A DNA stretch of 64,000 nt from Christensenella hongkongensis (lineage in GTDB: Bacteria; Bacillota; Clostridia; Christensenellales; Christensenellaceae), in contig NZ_LAYJ01000112.1 of assembly GCF_000981035.1 (NCBI RefSeq), positions 273,927 to 337,926 of the forward strand, in the 5' to 3' direction. The notes under the pieces are model-generated. The model was not told the origin of the DNA. It made no database searches and was given only the letters and a program-made list of their open reading frames with translations. The translations under genes and the position numbers were made by a program. Positions within the stretch are counted from its first letter, which is position 1, and each line of letters opens with the position of its first letter. Below are positions 52,883-61,994 of the stretch, in pieces.

Positions 52883-53680
52883 ATGTCTGACAAAATGAAA
52901 GAAGAAGTAAAAAAATTTTACGGCGGGAAAGCAACGCAGGTAGCGGAAGGAAAGCAAACGTCTTGCTGTTGTACACCAAAAAAGAGCCAGGTGCTGTATA
53001 CAGAGGAATATTTGAAAGATTTACCGGAGGATGCGCTCAAAGCATCGCTGGGATGTGCCAATCCTGTTTTTCTTGCGAATATCCAAAAAGGTGAAATTGT
53101 ACTTGATCTGGGCAGTGGCGGCGGTATTGATGTTTTCATTTCTGCAAAGTATGCTGGAGAAACAGGCAAAGTTTACGGCCTTGATATGACGGATGAAATG
53201 CTGGAACTGGCAAATGCCAACAAGGAAAAAAGCGGCTTTGGGAATGTTGAATTTATCAAGGGGTATATAGAGGATATCCCTCTGGATGATAACACGGTTG
53301 ATGTTGTCACCTCTAATTGCGTGATAAACCTGAGTGACAATAAGGGCGCAGTGCTAAAAGAAGCATACCGCATATTAAAGGATGGCGGCCGTGTGGCAAT
53401 CGCTGATGTGATCGAACTAAAACCTGTACGCGCAGATTTGAGGAGCAACGCACAATTATGGGTGGGCTGTATTTCCGGCGCCTTATCCATAGGCAAATAT
53501 AAACAAATCCTATTGGATGCCGGATTCAAAGATATTGATATTTCTGTTGTCGATACATACAGTACTGATTTTTTAAAAGGTTTTGCCGCAGATAAGGGAT
53601 TAGAATTTAACCTGTCCGATGCGGATATGCAAGAGATTGACGGGGCGTTCGCGAGTGCATACGTTAAGGCTCATAGATAG
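52883..53680 (+). CDS. arsM: Arsenite S-adenosylmethionine methyltransferase
   Basis: This is a 265-residue methyltransferase. SAM-binding motif I is VLDLGSGGGIDVFISA. The arsenite-binding cysteines are present: the CCC near residue 32, Cys in SLGCANP, Cys in VTSNCVINLS and Cys in WVGCISGAL. The sequence YTEEYLKDLPEDALKASLGCANP is the ArsM hallmark. It methylates As(III) to volatile or less reactive forms. No arsenite pump or arsenate reductase gene is beside it, so methylation stands alone here under ArsR control. Confidence 0.93.
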   Translation: MSDKMKEEVKKFYGGKATQVAEGKQTSCCCTPKKSQVLYTEEYLKDLPEDALKASLGCANPVFLANIQKGEIVLDLGSGGGIDVFISAKYAGETGKVYGLDMTDEMLELANANKEKSGFGNVEFIKGYIEDIPLDDNTVDVVTSNCVINLSDNKGAVLKEAYRILKDGGRVAIADVIELKPVRADLRSNAQLWVGCISGALSIGKYKQILLDAGFKDIDISVVDTYSTDFLKGFAADKGLEFNLSDADMQEIDGAFASAYVKAHR

Positions 53681-53814
53681 ACGGACGTTCCTTGATTATA
53701 ATTCTGTATTCTGTTTTATAGAAAGTGTATCAGGAAGAAGCTTGTAAAAAAATGTAATTCTGGCAACAGGTAAGATAATTCAGGCAGATAGGATCTGTGT
53801 GTCTGCCAAAAAAG

Positions 53815-53854
53815 AAGGCTCCTGATACCGTTTGTATCAAGGAGCCTTTATTTT
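53815..53854. terminator. Bidirectional intrinsic terminator
   Basis: AAGGCTCC..GATAC-CGTTT-GTATC..GGAGCCTT is followed by TATTTT and lies between the convergent arsM and GGGtGRT genes. Confidence 0.82.
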
Positions 53855-53877
53855 GATAAATTTTTGTTTATATGTGT

Positions 53878-54876
53878 CTATGCCTGCGCCTGTTCCACCG
53901 CAACAGCCACCGCAACAGAAGCGCCGACCATCGGGTTGTTGCCCATACCGATGAGGCCCATCATTTCTACGTGTGCCGGAACGGAAGAGCTGCCCGCGAA
54001 CTGTGCGTCGCCGTGCATACGGCCCATTGTATCGGTCATACCGTACGATGCCGGACCGGCAGCCATGTTGTCAGGATGCAGCGTTCTGCCCGTGCCGCCG
54101 CCCGAAGCAACTGAGAAGTATTTTTTGCCGTTTTCGATTGCCCATTTTTTGTACGTGCCTGCAACCGGATGCTGGAAACGCGTTGGGTTTGTGGAGTTGC
54201 CGGTGATGGAAACGTCAACGTTTTCATGACGCATAACGGCAACGCCCTCGTTTACATCGTCGCAGCCGTAGCAGCGGACTTTTGAACGGTCGCCGTCCGA
54301 ATATTTCGTTTCGGAAACGATGTTGAGCTTCCCTGTCGCATAGTCATAATCCGTCTCAACATAGGTAAAGCCGTTGATACGCGAGATAATCTGCGCGGCG
54401 TCTTTGCCGAGGCCGTTCAGGATAACCTGCAGGTTTTCCTTGCGGACTTTGTTCGCTGTTTTTGCGATGCCGATTGCGCCCTCCGCAGCCGCAAACGATT
54501 CGTGGCCGGCGAGGAAACAGAAGCATCTGGTCTGCTCTTCGAGGAGCATAGCGGCGAGGTTGCCATGGCCAAGGCCAACAAGGCGCTGCTCTGCAACGGA
54601 GCCCGGAATGCAGAATGCCTGCAGGCCGATGCCGATTGCCTCAGCGGCTTCGGACGCCTTTTTGCATTCTTTTTTGAGCGCAACAGCTGCGCCAAGCGTG
54701 TAAGCCCAGATTGCGTTTTCAAAAGCAATCGGCTGAATACCGCGAACGATGCTATCCACGTCAAGGCCTTTATCGACCGTATATTGTTTTACTTCCTCGA
54801 GAGAAGAGAAGCCGTACTCTTTCATGCACTTTTCAATTTGGGCAATTCTTCTTTCATAACCTTCAAATGTAACCAT
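53878..54876 (-). CDS. GGGtGRT-family protein
   Basis: This is a 332-residue protein of the GGGtGRT family, named for the motif seen here as SVASGGGTGRTLHPDN. Other traits are FCFLAGHESFAAAEGAIGIAKTANKVRKENLQVILNGLGKDAAQIISRINGFTYVETDYDY and an Ala/Gly-rich end. Function is not established. It directly follows, 15 bp away, the gene for a NifU/IscU-like scaffold, and the two travel together in anaerobic Clostridia. That suggests a joint role in Fe-S cluster handling or a redox process. Confidence 0.9.
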   Translation of the reverse strand: MVTFEGYERRIAQIEKCMKEYGFSSLEEVKQYTVDKGLDVDSIVRGIQPIAFENAIWAYTLGAAVALKKECKKASEAAEAIGIGLQAFCIPGSVAEQRLVGLGHGNLAAMLLEEQTRCFCFLAGHESFAAAEGAIGIAKTANKVRKENLQVILNGLGKDAAQIISRINGFTYVETDYDYATGKLNIVSETKYSDGDRSKVRCYGCDDVNEGVAVMRHENVDVSITGNSTNPTRFQHPVAGTYKKWAIENGKKYFSVASGGGTGRTLHPDNMAAGPASYGMTDTMGRMHGDAQFAGSSSVPAHVEMMGLIGMGNNPMVGASVAVAVAVEQAQA

Positions 54877-54891
54877 GTTTATCGCCCTCCT

Positions 54892-55584
54892 TTATTCTTT
54901 GCGCGGATCGATATACTTGACCGCGTCTTCATATCTGCCATAAGTGCCGATGTTGTTCTGATACGCCTCCTTGGGATCTACGCCGTTCCTGATGTCTTCC
55001 ATCATCTTGCCCATGCGTACGAACTTATAGCCGATCACCTCATCGTTTTTATCAAGCGCCATTTCGAGGATATATCCTTCCGCAAGCTCCAGATAACGGA
55101 CGCCCTTTGCATTGGTGGAAAAAATTGTTCCAACCTGTGAACGAAGTCCTTTTCCAAGGTCTTCAAGGCCTGCGCCAATGGGGAGGCCGCCTTCGGAGAA
55201 GGCCGTCTGCGTCCTGCCATAAGCGATCTGCAAAAACAGTTCGCGCATCGCGGTGTTGATAGCGTCGCATACAAGGTCTGTATTAAGCGCCTCAAGCAGT
55301 GTTTTGCCGACGATTGCCTCGCCTGCCATTGCAGCGGAGTGCGTCATACCCGAGCAGCCGCTCGTTTCAATGAGGGCTTCTTCGATAATGCCGTCTTTTA
55401 CGTTCAGCGTCAGCTTGCACATGCCCTGCTGGGGTGCGCACCAGCCTACGCCGTGCGTAAGGCCGGAGATGTCGGTGATTTGTTTGGATTTTACCCATTT
55501 GCCTTCTTCAGGTATCGGAGCGGGACCGTGATGCGGGCCCTTTTTCACGCATACCATTTCTTCTACTTCTTTTGAGTATTGCAT
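54892..55584 (-). CDS. Iron-sulfur scaffold-like protein (NifU/IscU N-terminal family)
   Basis: This is a 230-residue protein. GMCKLTLNVKDGIIEEALIETSGCSGMTHSAAMAGEAIVGKTLLEAL contains the first scaffold Cys and the conserved Ala-rich segment, and NTDLVCDAINTAMRELFLQIAYGRTQTAFSEGGLPIG continues with a second Cys. The usual third Cys of IscU is not obvious, so cluster ligation may differ. It is the first gene of an operon with the GGGtGRT gene. A minus-strand TATAAT (55649-55654) and ATGACT (55673-55678) form its promoter. Confidence 0.85.
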   Translation of the reverse strand: MQYSKEVEEMVCVKKGPHHGPAPIPEEGKWVKSKQITDISGLTHGVGWCAPQQGMCKLTLNVKDGIIEEALIETSGCSGMTHSAAMAGEAIVGKTLLEALNTDLVCDAINTAMRELFLQIAYGRTQTAFSEGGLPIGAGLEDLGKGLRSQVGTIFSTNAKGVRYLELAEGYILEMALDKNDEVIGYKFVRMGKMMEDIRNGVDPKEAYQNNIGTYGRYEDAVKYIDPRKE

Positions 55585-55648
55585 GGGATTTTTGACCTCC
55601 TTAAAAATTGATTGTCTTAATAATGAAATACTAAGCTATACGAAAGCT

Positions 55649-55678
55649 ATTATAGCATATTTCAGGGACGATAGTCAT
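55649..55678 (-). promoter_or_regulatory. Promoter of the scaffold/GGGtGRT operon
   Basis: On the minus strand ATGACT, an 18-bp spacer and TATAAT, followed by a leader of about 60 nt and AAGGAGG before the ATG. Confidence 0.5.
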
Positions 55679-55721
55679 TATATTTTTATGATTTGGCGCC
55701 ATGCGGTATGAACAACGCCGG

Positions 55722-56231
55722 CTACAGCTTTTTTCGCATAATCCTGCAAAGGACCTCCTGCGAATCGAGCATGGTTTTGTTAACATAAGGAGTATCCTCG
55801 AAGCCATGGGCGCGGTAGAAACCAATCGCGCGGTCGTTGCCTTCGAGTACATCCAGTACGCAGTGTGTTTTCCCTTTGCGCCTGAATACCTCTTCTGCGG
55901 CGCGCAGCAAAAGCCGTCCGGTGCCCATGCCTATTTCGCCGGGCAGGAGGTAAAGGGCGGTTAGCTCCCCGTCTTCCGGGAACTGGATGATACGTGAAGG
56001 ACGTACAATCGCAGCGCCCGCAAGCCCGGGCCGGTGTGCCATAAGACACAGTAGTTCGCCGGTTAAAAAACCGTTTTGCAAAAAGGGAACCCAATGGTCG
56101 TCCGGCAGGCGGCTCAGGTAATCCTCCGCGACAATTCCCTGATAGGCAAAGCGCCAGCTTGTGGCAAACAATTTACTGATGTCGCCGATGTGCTGGTAAT
56201 ATGCTTGTGAGATGAACGCTTTTTCCTGCAA
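55722..56231 (-). CDS. GNAT-family N-acetyltransferase
   Basis: This is a 169-residue acetyltransferase. The acetyl-CoA site LYLLPGEIGMGTGRLLLRAAEEVFRRKG contains the R/Q-x-x-G-x-G/A motif, and VLEGNDRAIGFYRAHGFEDT is the usual end of the fold. The N-terminal ISKLFATSWRFAYQGIVAEDYL resembles RimI-like and aminoglycoside-type small acetyltransferases. The substrate is not known. It is a single-gene unit. Confidence 0.88.
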   Translation of the reverse strand: MQEKAFISQAYYQHIGDISKLFATSWRFAYQGIVAEDYLSRLPDDHWVPFLQNGFLTGELLCLMAHRPGLAGAAIVRPSRIIQFPEDGELTALYLLPGEIGMGTGRLLLRAAEEVFRRKGKTHCVLDVLEGNDRAIGFYRAHGFEDTPYVNKTMLDSQEVLCRIMRKKL

Positions 56232-56352
56232 AATATAATCTCTTTTCCTGTGTATTTATCCTTATTATAGCATTGAACAAACGTTGTGAAAATGCTATCC
56301 TAACATATTGAAGAAACTTGAGAAATATGATAAGCAGAGGGGCGGAATGGTT

Positions 56353-56460
56353 ATAGTTACAGCGATTAACTGAATGCAGGTTATGCAAAACTTACGGTAA
56401 ATCGCTTGCATCTGCAATTTATACAAAAGTTTGTAATCAACCTTTTGATAAATTGCTATA
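56353..56460 (-). repeat. Dispersed intergenic repeat, copy B (inverted relative to A)
   Basis: The reverse complement aligns with 45826-45930 over about 100 bp, with one 1-bp gap. Shared blocks include CAAAAGGTTG, ATAAATTGCAGATGCA, CGTAAGTTTTGCA and TTAATCGCTGTA. The inner hairpin is kept by a T-G pair. It lies between an acetyltransferase gene and an alpha/beta hydrolase gene. Confidence 0.65.
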
Positions 56461-56500
56461 AGCTGGATGACAAAGAGCTGGAAACGGAGGACAGGGCAAA

Positions 56501-57454
56501 ATGCTGTGGTTGTGGATCGTTATTATTGCAGTAATTATTATCTTTGCGGTGGTTGTGCTTGTGGCGGCAAATAAAATATTCGACGTTGCGGTGAACGCGA
56601 AAAAGACAAAGGAAAAGGTCTTAAAAACCAACGCGAACACATCGGAAAAATCGATTGAAAAAACCAAAAAAGAAATCGATAATGAATGGTTGAGGGCGCA
56701 GAAATTCCGCATGCACGAGCAGGAATCGTATGACGGGCTCAGGCTTGTGGCGCGTGAACTGCCCGCCAAAAATCCTTCCAATGTTTGGGTGGTCTGTATC
56801 CACGGATTCTCCGGCTGCGGGTTGAATCTTGGAATTGCCGCAAGACGGTGGCATGAAAAGGGCTATAATGTGTTTCTGCCGGACTTGCGGGGCAGCGGGG
56901 ACAGCGAAGGGGATTATTACGGGATGGGATGGCTCGACCGGTTTGATATCATTTCCTGGATCAAGGATACAATCCTTGAAGAGCAGCCGGATGCAGACAT
57001 TATTCTGCATGGGGTTTCCATGGGGGCGGCGACCGTGATGATGACGACCGGCGAAGCGCTTCCCCAAAATGTGCGTGTGGCGGTTGAGGACTGTGGATAT
57101 ACGTCGGTATGGGAGGAATTCACCATTCAGCTCAAAAAAGTGTACGGTCTTCCGCAGTTTCCGATCATGCACATTGCGAACGGCATGGCAAAACGCAGGG
57201 CGGGGTATTCCTTCAAGGAAGCTCCGTCTGTGGAGCAGGTGAAGAAATCGAAAACCCCTACGCTTTTTATCCACGGGGACGCGGATACGTTCGTACCGTT
57301 TTTTATGCTGGACGAGGTGTATAATCCGGCAGCATGCGAAAAGGAAAAACTTGTTGTGCATGGCGCGCAGCATGGGGAAGCAGTCACGGTGGATCCGAAA
57401 GCCTATTGGGATACGATTGACGAATTTGCGGAAAAGCACCTGAGGCGTTCGTGA
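56501..57454 (+). CDS. Membrane-tethered alpha/beta hydrolase
   Basis: This is a 317-residue protein with one N-terminal membrane segment (about 1-26) and a charged, predicted helical linker. An alpha/beta-hydrolase domain follows: CIHGFSGCG (oxyanion loop), GVSMGAATVMM (nucleophile Ser), HGDADTFVPF (acid) and HGAQHGEAV (His). Relatives are annotated as esterases or peptidases of the DUF/BEM46 group. Its catalytic domain would face the cytoplasm or the outside depending on topology, which is not certain. GGAGG precedes the ATG. Confidence 0.87.
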   Translation: MLWLWIVIIAVIIIFAVVVLVAANKIFDVAVNAKKTKEKVLKTNANTSEKSIEKTKKEIDNEWLRAQKFRMHEQESYDGLRLVARELPAKNPSNVWVVCIHGFSGCGLNLGIAARRWHEKGYNVFLPDLRGSGDSEGDYYGMGWLDRFDIISWIKDTILEEQPDADIILHGVSMGAATVMMTTGEALPQNVRVAVEDCGYTSVWEEFTIQLKKVYGLPQFPIMHIANGMAKRRAGYSFKEAPSVEQVKKSKTPTLFIHGDADTFVPFFMLDEVYNPAACEKEKLVVHGAQHGEAVTVDPKAYWDTIDEFAEKHLRRS

Positions 57455-57505
57455 CGAAGGGTTAGGCCTAAGGGCAAAGCCACAAACCGCATAAAAGATT
57501 GCATC

Positions 57506-57535
57506 AAAAAAAGACAGGCCGCAGCCTGTCTTTTT
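57506..57535. terminator. Bidirectional intrinsic terminator
   Basis: AAAAGACAGGC/GCCTGTCTTTTT with loop CGCA, between convergent genes. Confidence 0.88.
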
Positions 57536-57544
57536 CATATATTG

Positions 57545-59068
57545 TCATTCGAAAATATCCGCGTCCATTTCCTTCAGATTTTCTGAAATAAGGGGGCGGA
57601 ATTCCATATTGGCAATGATATCCTTTTCCACATCAATTCCGGGAGCAACCTCTGTCAGCATAAGCCCGCCGTCCGTCACTTCAAGTACGCAGCGCTCCGT
57701 GATAAACATGACCTTCTGGCCAAGCTCGCGTGCGCGTTTGGCGGAGAAGGTCAACTGCTCGATGTCCTTTTTGAACTTTTTGATGCTGCCTTCCTTTATA
57801 ATATGGAGTTTGCCGTCCTTCACCTCCACATCAAGGCCCTTAGCGGTAAAGGTACCGATGAAATAGAGAAGGGGCGTTGCCTGCGTGATACAGATAAAGC
57901 CTCCGCAGCCCGCGATACGGGGGCCGAATTTGCTGACGTTAATGTTACCCTGCGGATCAGATTCCGCAAGTCCAAGAAACGCCTGGTTAAGCCCGCCGCC
58001 ATGATAAAAATCAAACAGCTGGTGCTGATAGATAATCGCATGCGGGTTGAGCGTAGAACCAAATTCTACACCAGAAAGCGGTGTTCCGCCAATACCGCCG
58101 GCTTCTACTGTAAGCGTAAAATCGCTGATTCCTTTTTCCGCAGCTACTGCCGCAATTCCTTCCGGCATACCGATGCCAAGATTAATTACGCCGCCTTCCT
58201 GCAGCTCCTTTAAGGAGCGCAGTGCAATAATACGGCGCGGCCCGGGCGGGAGTATGGGCATTGCGCCTTCGGGCGCCCGCGTCTGCCCTGAATAAGCGGG
58301 ATTGTAATCGCAGGCAGCTGTCTGCGGGTGATACTGCATATCCTGTGTAACGATCACGTAATCCACGAGTATTCCCGGCACGAATACCTCATGCGGCGGG
58401 ATATCGTCCACAATCTCTTCCACCTGAACCAAAACCTTTCCGCCAAGCGCGTGACAGGCCTGCGCCATTGCAAGCGCGTCCACGATAGCAGCTTCCTTTT
58501 CCATGCTGATGTTTCCGTTGCGGTCTGCCCGTGTGCCACGCAGGAATGCGAAATCCATTTTTTCGATCGGCTTATAGCGGATATAGTCCTTTCCGTCAAT
58601 ATTGACGATCTCATTGAGCTCGTCTGTGGAGCGGCTGTTGAGCCGTCCGCCGGAAAGGCGGGGATCCACAAAGGTATCAAGGCCGATATGCGTAACAAGC
58701 CCCGGACGTTTTGCCGCCGTATCCCTCAAAAGCTGTGCGATCACGCCCTGGGGAAGGTTATACGCCTCGATGTCCTCGGAAAAAATCATCTGCTGTAATT
58801 TTGGCATCAGGTTGATGTGCCCTGCCACAAGCCGTTTCACAAGTCCTTTATGCGCAAGGCGGTTAAGCCCCCTGTCCGCGCCGTCACCCACAGAGGTTAC
58901 GCTCAAAAGGGAAAGGTCTTTGGGCGCGCCTGTTTCCAGAAAACGTTGCTCTAATGCGTAGTAAAGCTCGTCCGCTACCGCTGCCATAACAAATCCGTTG
59001 GCTGCGATTGCCGCACCGTCCGGAATGAGGTTTGCGGCTTCCTTTGCCGTGATAATCTGATGCTTCAT
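57545..59068 (-). CDS. Acyl-CoA:carboxylate CoA-transferase (propionate/acetate CoA-transferase type)
   Basis: This 507-residue class I CoA-transferase has both halves fused. The first half has the GAAIAANGFVMA region and the GHINLMPKLQ segment. The second half has the glutamate that forms the CoA thioester in TLTVEAGGIGG, and INLGIGMPEGI. It resembles Pct-type enzymes (propionate or butyrate CoA-transferase), which move CoA between short acyl groups during fermentation. It could dispose of the acyl-CoA made by pathways such as the dehydrogenase complex at 28.4-33 kb. No partner genes flank it. Confidence 0.9.
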   Translation of the reverse strand: MKHQIITAKEAANLIPDGAAIAANGFVMAAVADELYYALEQRFLETGAPKDLSLLSVTSVGDGADRGLNRLAHKGLVKRLVAGHINLMPKLQQMIFSEDIEAYNLPQGVIAQLLRDTAAKRPGLVTHIGLDTFVDPRLSGGRLNSRSTDELNEIVNIDGKDYIRYKPIEKMDFAFLRGTRADRNGNISMEKEAAIVDALAMAQACHALGGKVLVQVEEIVDDIPPHEVFVPGILVDYVIVTQDMQYHPQTAACDYNPAYSGQTRAPEGAMPILPPGPRRIIALRSLKELQEGGVINLGIGMPEGIAAVAAEKGISDFTLTVEAGGIGGTPLSGVEFGSTLNPHAIIYQHQLFDFYHGGGLNQAFLGLAESDPQGNINVSKFGPRIAGCGGFICITQATPLLYFIGTFTAKGLDVEVKDGKLHIIKEGSIKKFKKDIEQLTFSAKRARELGQKVMFITERCVLEVTDGGLMLTEVAPGIDVEKDIIANMEFRPLISENLKEMDADIFE

Positions 59069-59188
59069 AATATACCTACACCGTCCATTTCTTAAAAATC
59101 AAATATACCGTTAATATTATCCGATATACGGATGCCATTTTCAAGATGAAAGTTGAGACTGGACACTTATGAAGCTAAAAAACAACAT

Positions 59189-59335
59189 TTATTTTTCGTG
59201 ATATCCACCCGGACGGCGATCTCTGCGGGCAGGCTTGCGTTCCATCAGGATTGCAGAGGCGCAGATGGCCCCGATGACAGATACGGCGAGAAGCAGGGCG
59301 CTTAAAAATTCTTTTGTCAAAATGATATCAAACAT
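59189..59335 (-). CDS. Small single-pass membrane protein
   Basis: This is a 48-residue protein (MFDIILTKEFLSALLLAVSVIGAICASAIL...KPARRDRRPGGYHEK) with one membrane helix (about 12-31) and a strongly basic tail. A perfect AGGAGG precedes the ATG at 59335, so it is preferred to a longer frame from 59380. I recognise no family, but size and layout resemble small regulatory membrane peptides. It lies between a CoA-transferase gene and the D,D-carboxypeptidase gene, divergent from the latter. Confidence 0.65.
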   Translation of the reverse strand: MFDIILTKEFLSALLLAVSVIGAICASAILMERKPARRDRRPGGYHEK

Positions 59336-59500
59336 AATAAAATACCTCCTGTGGTAAGCGTTTCGTTGCATTGCCTGCATTTTGGCAATGCGTTTCTTTC
59401 TATGAACCTATTGTAAAACAGGGGATGTACATCTACGGTCACAAGATATGAAAAAAGTATGAACAATGTTTAAGAATGGCTACAGAAGTGATACAAAAAC

Positions 59501-59529
59501 TATACAAAATCGTCTATTTGGTATATAAT
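59501..59529 (+). promoter_or_regulatory. Promoter of the D,D-carboxypeptidase gene
   Basis: TATACA (59501-59506), a 17-bp spacer and TATAAT (59524-59529). The predicted start of the RNA near 59536 excludes the long reading frame beginning at 59476. Confidence 0.65.
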
Positions 59530-59568
59530 GGGAAACGTTATAGATATGATTTCAGTGAGGATAGTAAT

Positions 59569-61347
59569 TTGAAAAAGATATTTGTGTTGATTATTGCGCT
59601 TGTAATAATCCTGACAATACCTGTGGTTGCGTTCGCGGAAAATGATAATGACGCGGCAGCTACGACAATACCAGAAGAAACGGCAGCGCCGGTTGAGGAT
59701 GCCCCGGCAGATGCGGCGCAGCCGGAGGCAGAGGCAACGCCCACGCCTGTTCCAACCCCGGAGCCTACTCCAACGCCCGAGCAAACGATGCAGGGCTACG
59801 CCGGTGCGCCTGAAGTTGATTTGTCTCGAATTGAAGCGGAATCCGCGATGCTGGTGGATGCGGATACAGGAGAGGTTTTGTTTTCCAAGAATGCGGATTG
59901 GCGCATTTTTCCTGCGAGCACGACTAAGCTGATGACGGCGATCCTTACAGAGGAAAACTGCGAGCTTACGGATACGGTGACGCTTACTGCGGATATGCTC
60001 ACAGAGATCGGAAAGCTTGGCGAAAAGGGCAGCCTGATGGGGCTTTATACAAGCACAAAACCGGGCACGGAAATATCCGTTAAGGATTTATTTTATGGAA
60101 TGATGATGTGCTCAGGAAACGACGCTGCGCTTGCGCTTGGCCTGCACATTGCCGGAAGCGAGGAAGCCTTTGTAGCGATGATGAATGCCAAAGCGCAGGA
60201 GCTTGGCATGACAGGAACAAATTTCATTAATACCAACGGCGTTTATATTGCAAATATTGGCCACGACCATTATTCTACAGCGTCAGATATGGCAAAGCTT
60301 GCCGTAGCTGCGAGCAAATATCCGGAGCTGATGGAGATTGTAAAATCGCCAACCTATACGTATGAAACAGTACCGCAGCTCAATAACGAGACGGTTGGCG
60401 GAGTACAGAATTCCAACTACCTGCTGCATACGCCCGTTGAAAAACCGGAGTATGCCCAGTATTTGTACGACAAAGCGACCGGTATGAAAACGGGAACGGT
60501 CAACAATATTATCCCGCCGGGTGCGGAAAGACCGATCAAGTCTTACGGTTGTCTCGTAGCGTCCGCCTCTTCTGACGGATTAAACCTGATTGCCGTGATT
60601 TTCGGCGATACCACCAAGAGCGAGGATACGAGCACACAGCCGGATTCCCATGCGCGTTGGGATATTGCAAAATATCTTTTTGACTATGGATTCGAGAATT
60701 TCGCTAAGGTGGACCTTGCGAAATATGCTTCGCCGGTAGCGCTCACTGAGCAGATTGAAAACGCCTCCGGAAACGATCCGCAGGAAGGGACGCTGGAAGT
60801 ATCGGCGGACCTGAGCAAGATTGCTTCCGATACGCAGCTTATTGATGCGGCGACGGCAAAGGGGCTTGAAGACGGCAGCGTAAAACTGGAGGAAACAACA
60901 AACATCAGCGAACCGTTGAAAGCGCCGATCAAGAAAGGCGATGAGGTAGGTACGGTTTCCTATTCTCTCAACGGGAAGGAGCTTTACAGCGCGCCCCTTG
61001 TGGCGGGCAGGGAAGTTTTTGAAAAGGGCGAGGAAAGCCTAGCAAGCGAAGAATACGGCGTTCCGTATTTTGAATTTCAGACATGGTATCTTTGGATCAT
61101 CATACCGGTTGCGTTTATTCTGACGCTCTTGATCATACGCGCGGTGAATAAATCACGCAGGAAAAAGCGTTATGCTACGGGGCGGGGCAGGAATTACGAT
61201 ACTCCCGTACGGCAGCCACAGCGTAAGCAGCCCCCGAATGGCGGAATGTCAAGAAGCGCCACACCGCCGCAAAAAAGGCAGGGCGCGGCGCGGGCGCGTA
61301 CCGGTGGAAAACCAGGCGGCTCCAAAGGGCGCGGACATAAGATGTAG
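59569..61347 (+). CDS. D-alanyl-D-alanine carboxypeptidase (DacF/PBP5-like)
   Basis: This is a 592-residue penicillin-binding protein. TTG at 59569 with GAGG upstream gives a clean signal peptide (MKKIFVLIIALVIILTIPVVAFA). A Pro/Glu/Thr-rich linker precedes the catalytic domain with Ser117-x-x-Lys120, Ser182-x-Asn184 and Lys307-Thr-Gly. A C-terminal all-beta domain, a membrane helix (about 505-530) and a very basic, low-complexity tail follow. It trims the terminal D-Ala of peptidoglycan peptides. The long basic tail is unusual and faces the cytoplasm, where it may bind nucleic acid or lipid heads. Confidence 0.92.
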   Translation: MKKIFVLIIALVIILTIPVVAFAENDNDAAATTIPEETAAPVEDAPADAAQPEAEATPTPVPTPEPTPTPEQTMQGYAGAPEVDLSRIEAESAMLVDADTGEVLFSKNADWRIFPASTTKLMTAILTEENCELTDTVTLTADMLTEIGKLGEKGSLMGLYTSTKPGTEISVKDLFYGMMMCSGNDAALALGLHIAGSEEAFVAMMNAKAQELGMTGTNFINTNGVYIANIGHDHYSTASDMAKLAVAASKYPELMEIVKSPTYTYETVPQLNNETVGGVQNSNYLLHTPVEKPEYAQYLYDKATGMKTGTVNNIIPPGAERPIKSYGCLVASASSDGLNLIAVIFGDTTKSEDTSTQPDSHARWDIAKYLFDYGFENFAKVDLAKYASPVALTEQIENASGNDPQEGTLEVSADLSKIASDTQLIDAATAKGLEDGSVKLEETTNISEPLKAPIKKGDEVGTVSYSLNGKELYSAPLVAGREVFEKGEESLASEEYGVPYFEFQTWYLWIIIPVAFILTLLIIRAVNKSRRKKRYATGRGRNYDTPVRQPQRKQPPNGGMSRSATPPQKRQGAARARTGGKPGGSKGRGHKM

Positions 61348-61370
61348 GATCGATCAATAAAACAAATAAG

Positions 61371-61400
61371 ACGGTTTCGTTTGCAGCGAAGCCGTTTTTT
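61371..61400 (+). terminator. Intrinsic terminator after the carboxypeptidase gene
   Basis: ACGGTTTCG/CGAAGCCGT (one T-G pair) with a seven-base loop and a T-run. Confidence 0.75.
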
Positions 61401-61437
61401 ACAATTATTGTCAAAGGGTGGCGGAAAGGAAAATTTT

Positions 61438-61833
61438 ATGGACAGGGAGATGATAGCGCCCTGCGGTATGAACTGCACGCTGTGTATGGCGCGCCAAAGG
61501 AATAAAAAGAAATGCGGCGGCTGTAACGGAGACGATGGCACAAAGCCGCAGCATTGCAGAAAATGCAGCATCAAAAACTGCGGGACGCTTCGGCTGAGCG
61601 CCTCCGGGCTTTGCGACGAGTGTGGCAAAAAGTGCCGCCGGCTCAGGGATCTGGACAAAAGATACCGCGCAAATTACGGCATGAGTATGCTTGAAAATCT
61701 CGACAATATCAAAAAAAATGGAATGAAGTCTTTTCTTGAAAGCGAAGAAAAGAAATGGAACTGTAAAAGTTGCGGGGCGTTGCTGTGTGTGCACAATCCA
61801 GTTTGCACACGCTGCGGAACGGAATGGAGATAA
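61438..61833 (+). CDS. DUF3795-like cysteine-rich protein with zinc-ribbon end
   Basis: This is a 131-residue protein. CGMNCTLCMARQRNKKKCGGCNGDDG..CRKCSIKNC matches the DUF3795 core, and the C-terminal CKSCGALLCVHNPVCTRCGTEWR is a rubredoxin-like zinc ribbon. The ATG at 61438 follows AAAGGA. The function is unknown, but these proteins are common in anaerobes and may bind metal or work with redox partners. It is the second such gene in the window (see 40182-40460), although the two differ outside the Cys core. Confidence 0.82.
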   Translation: MDREMIAPCGMNCTLCMARQRNKKKCGGCNGDDGTKPQHCRKCSIKNCGTLRLSASGLCDECGKKCRRLRDLDKRYRANYGMSMLENLDNIKKNGMKSFLESEEKKWNCKSCGALLCVHNPVCTRCGTEWR

Positions 61834-61939
61834 CATATTGCAGTTTGCCAAATGGCTGCGCAGCAGGCATTTGTTAGAAACTGCTGTGGGCAAACCTTTC
61901 CGGCGGCGATCCATGCCTCATCATAAGTTAATACGTTGC

Positions 61940-61974
61940 AAAAGCAGCGCCCACCATTTATGGACGCTGCTTTA
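61940..61974. terminator. Intrinsic terminator after leuB
   Basis: AAAGCAGCG/CGCTGCTTT with a long loop. T-runs occur on the plus side and, weaker, on the minus side. Confidence 0.6.
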
Positions 61975-61994
61975 TTTCGTGCCAGAGTTTTTGG

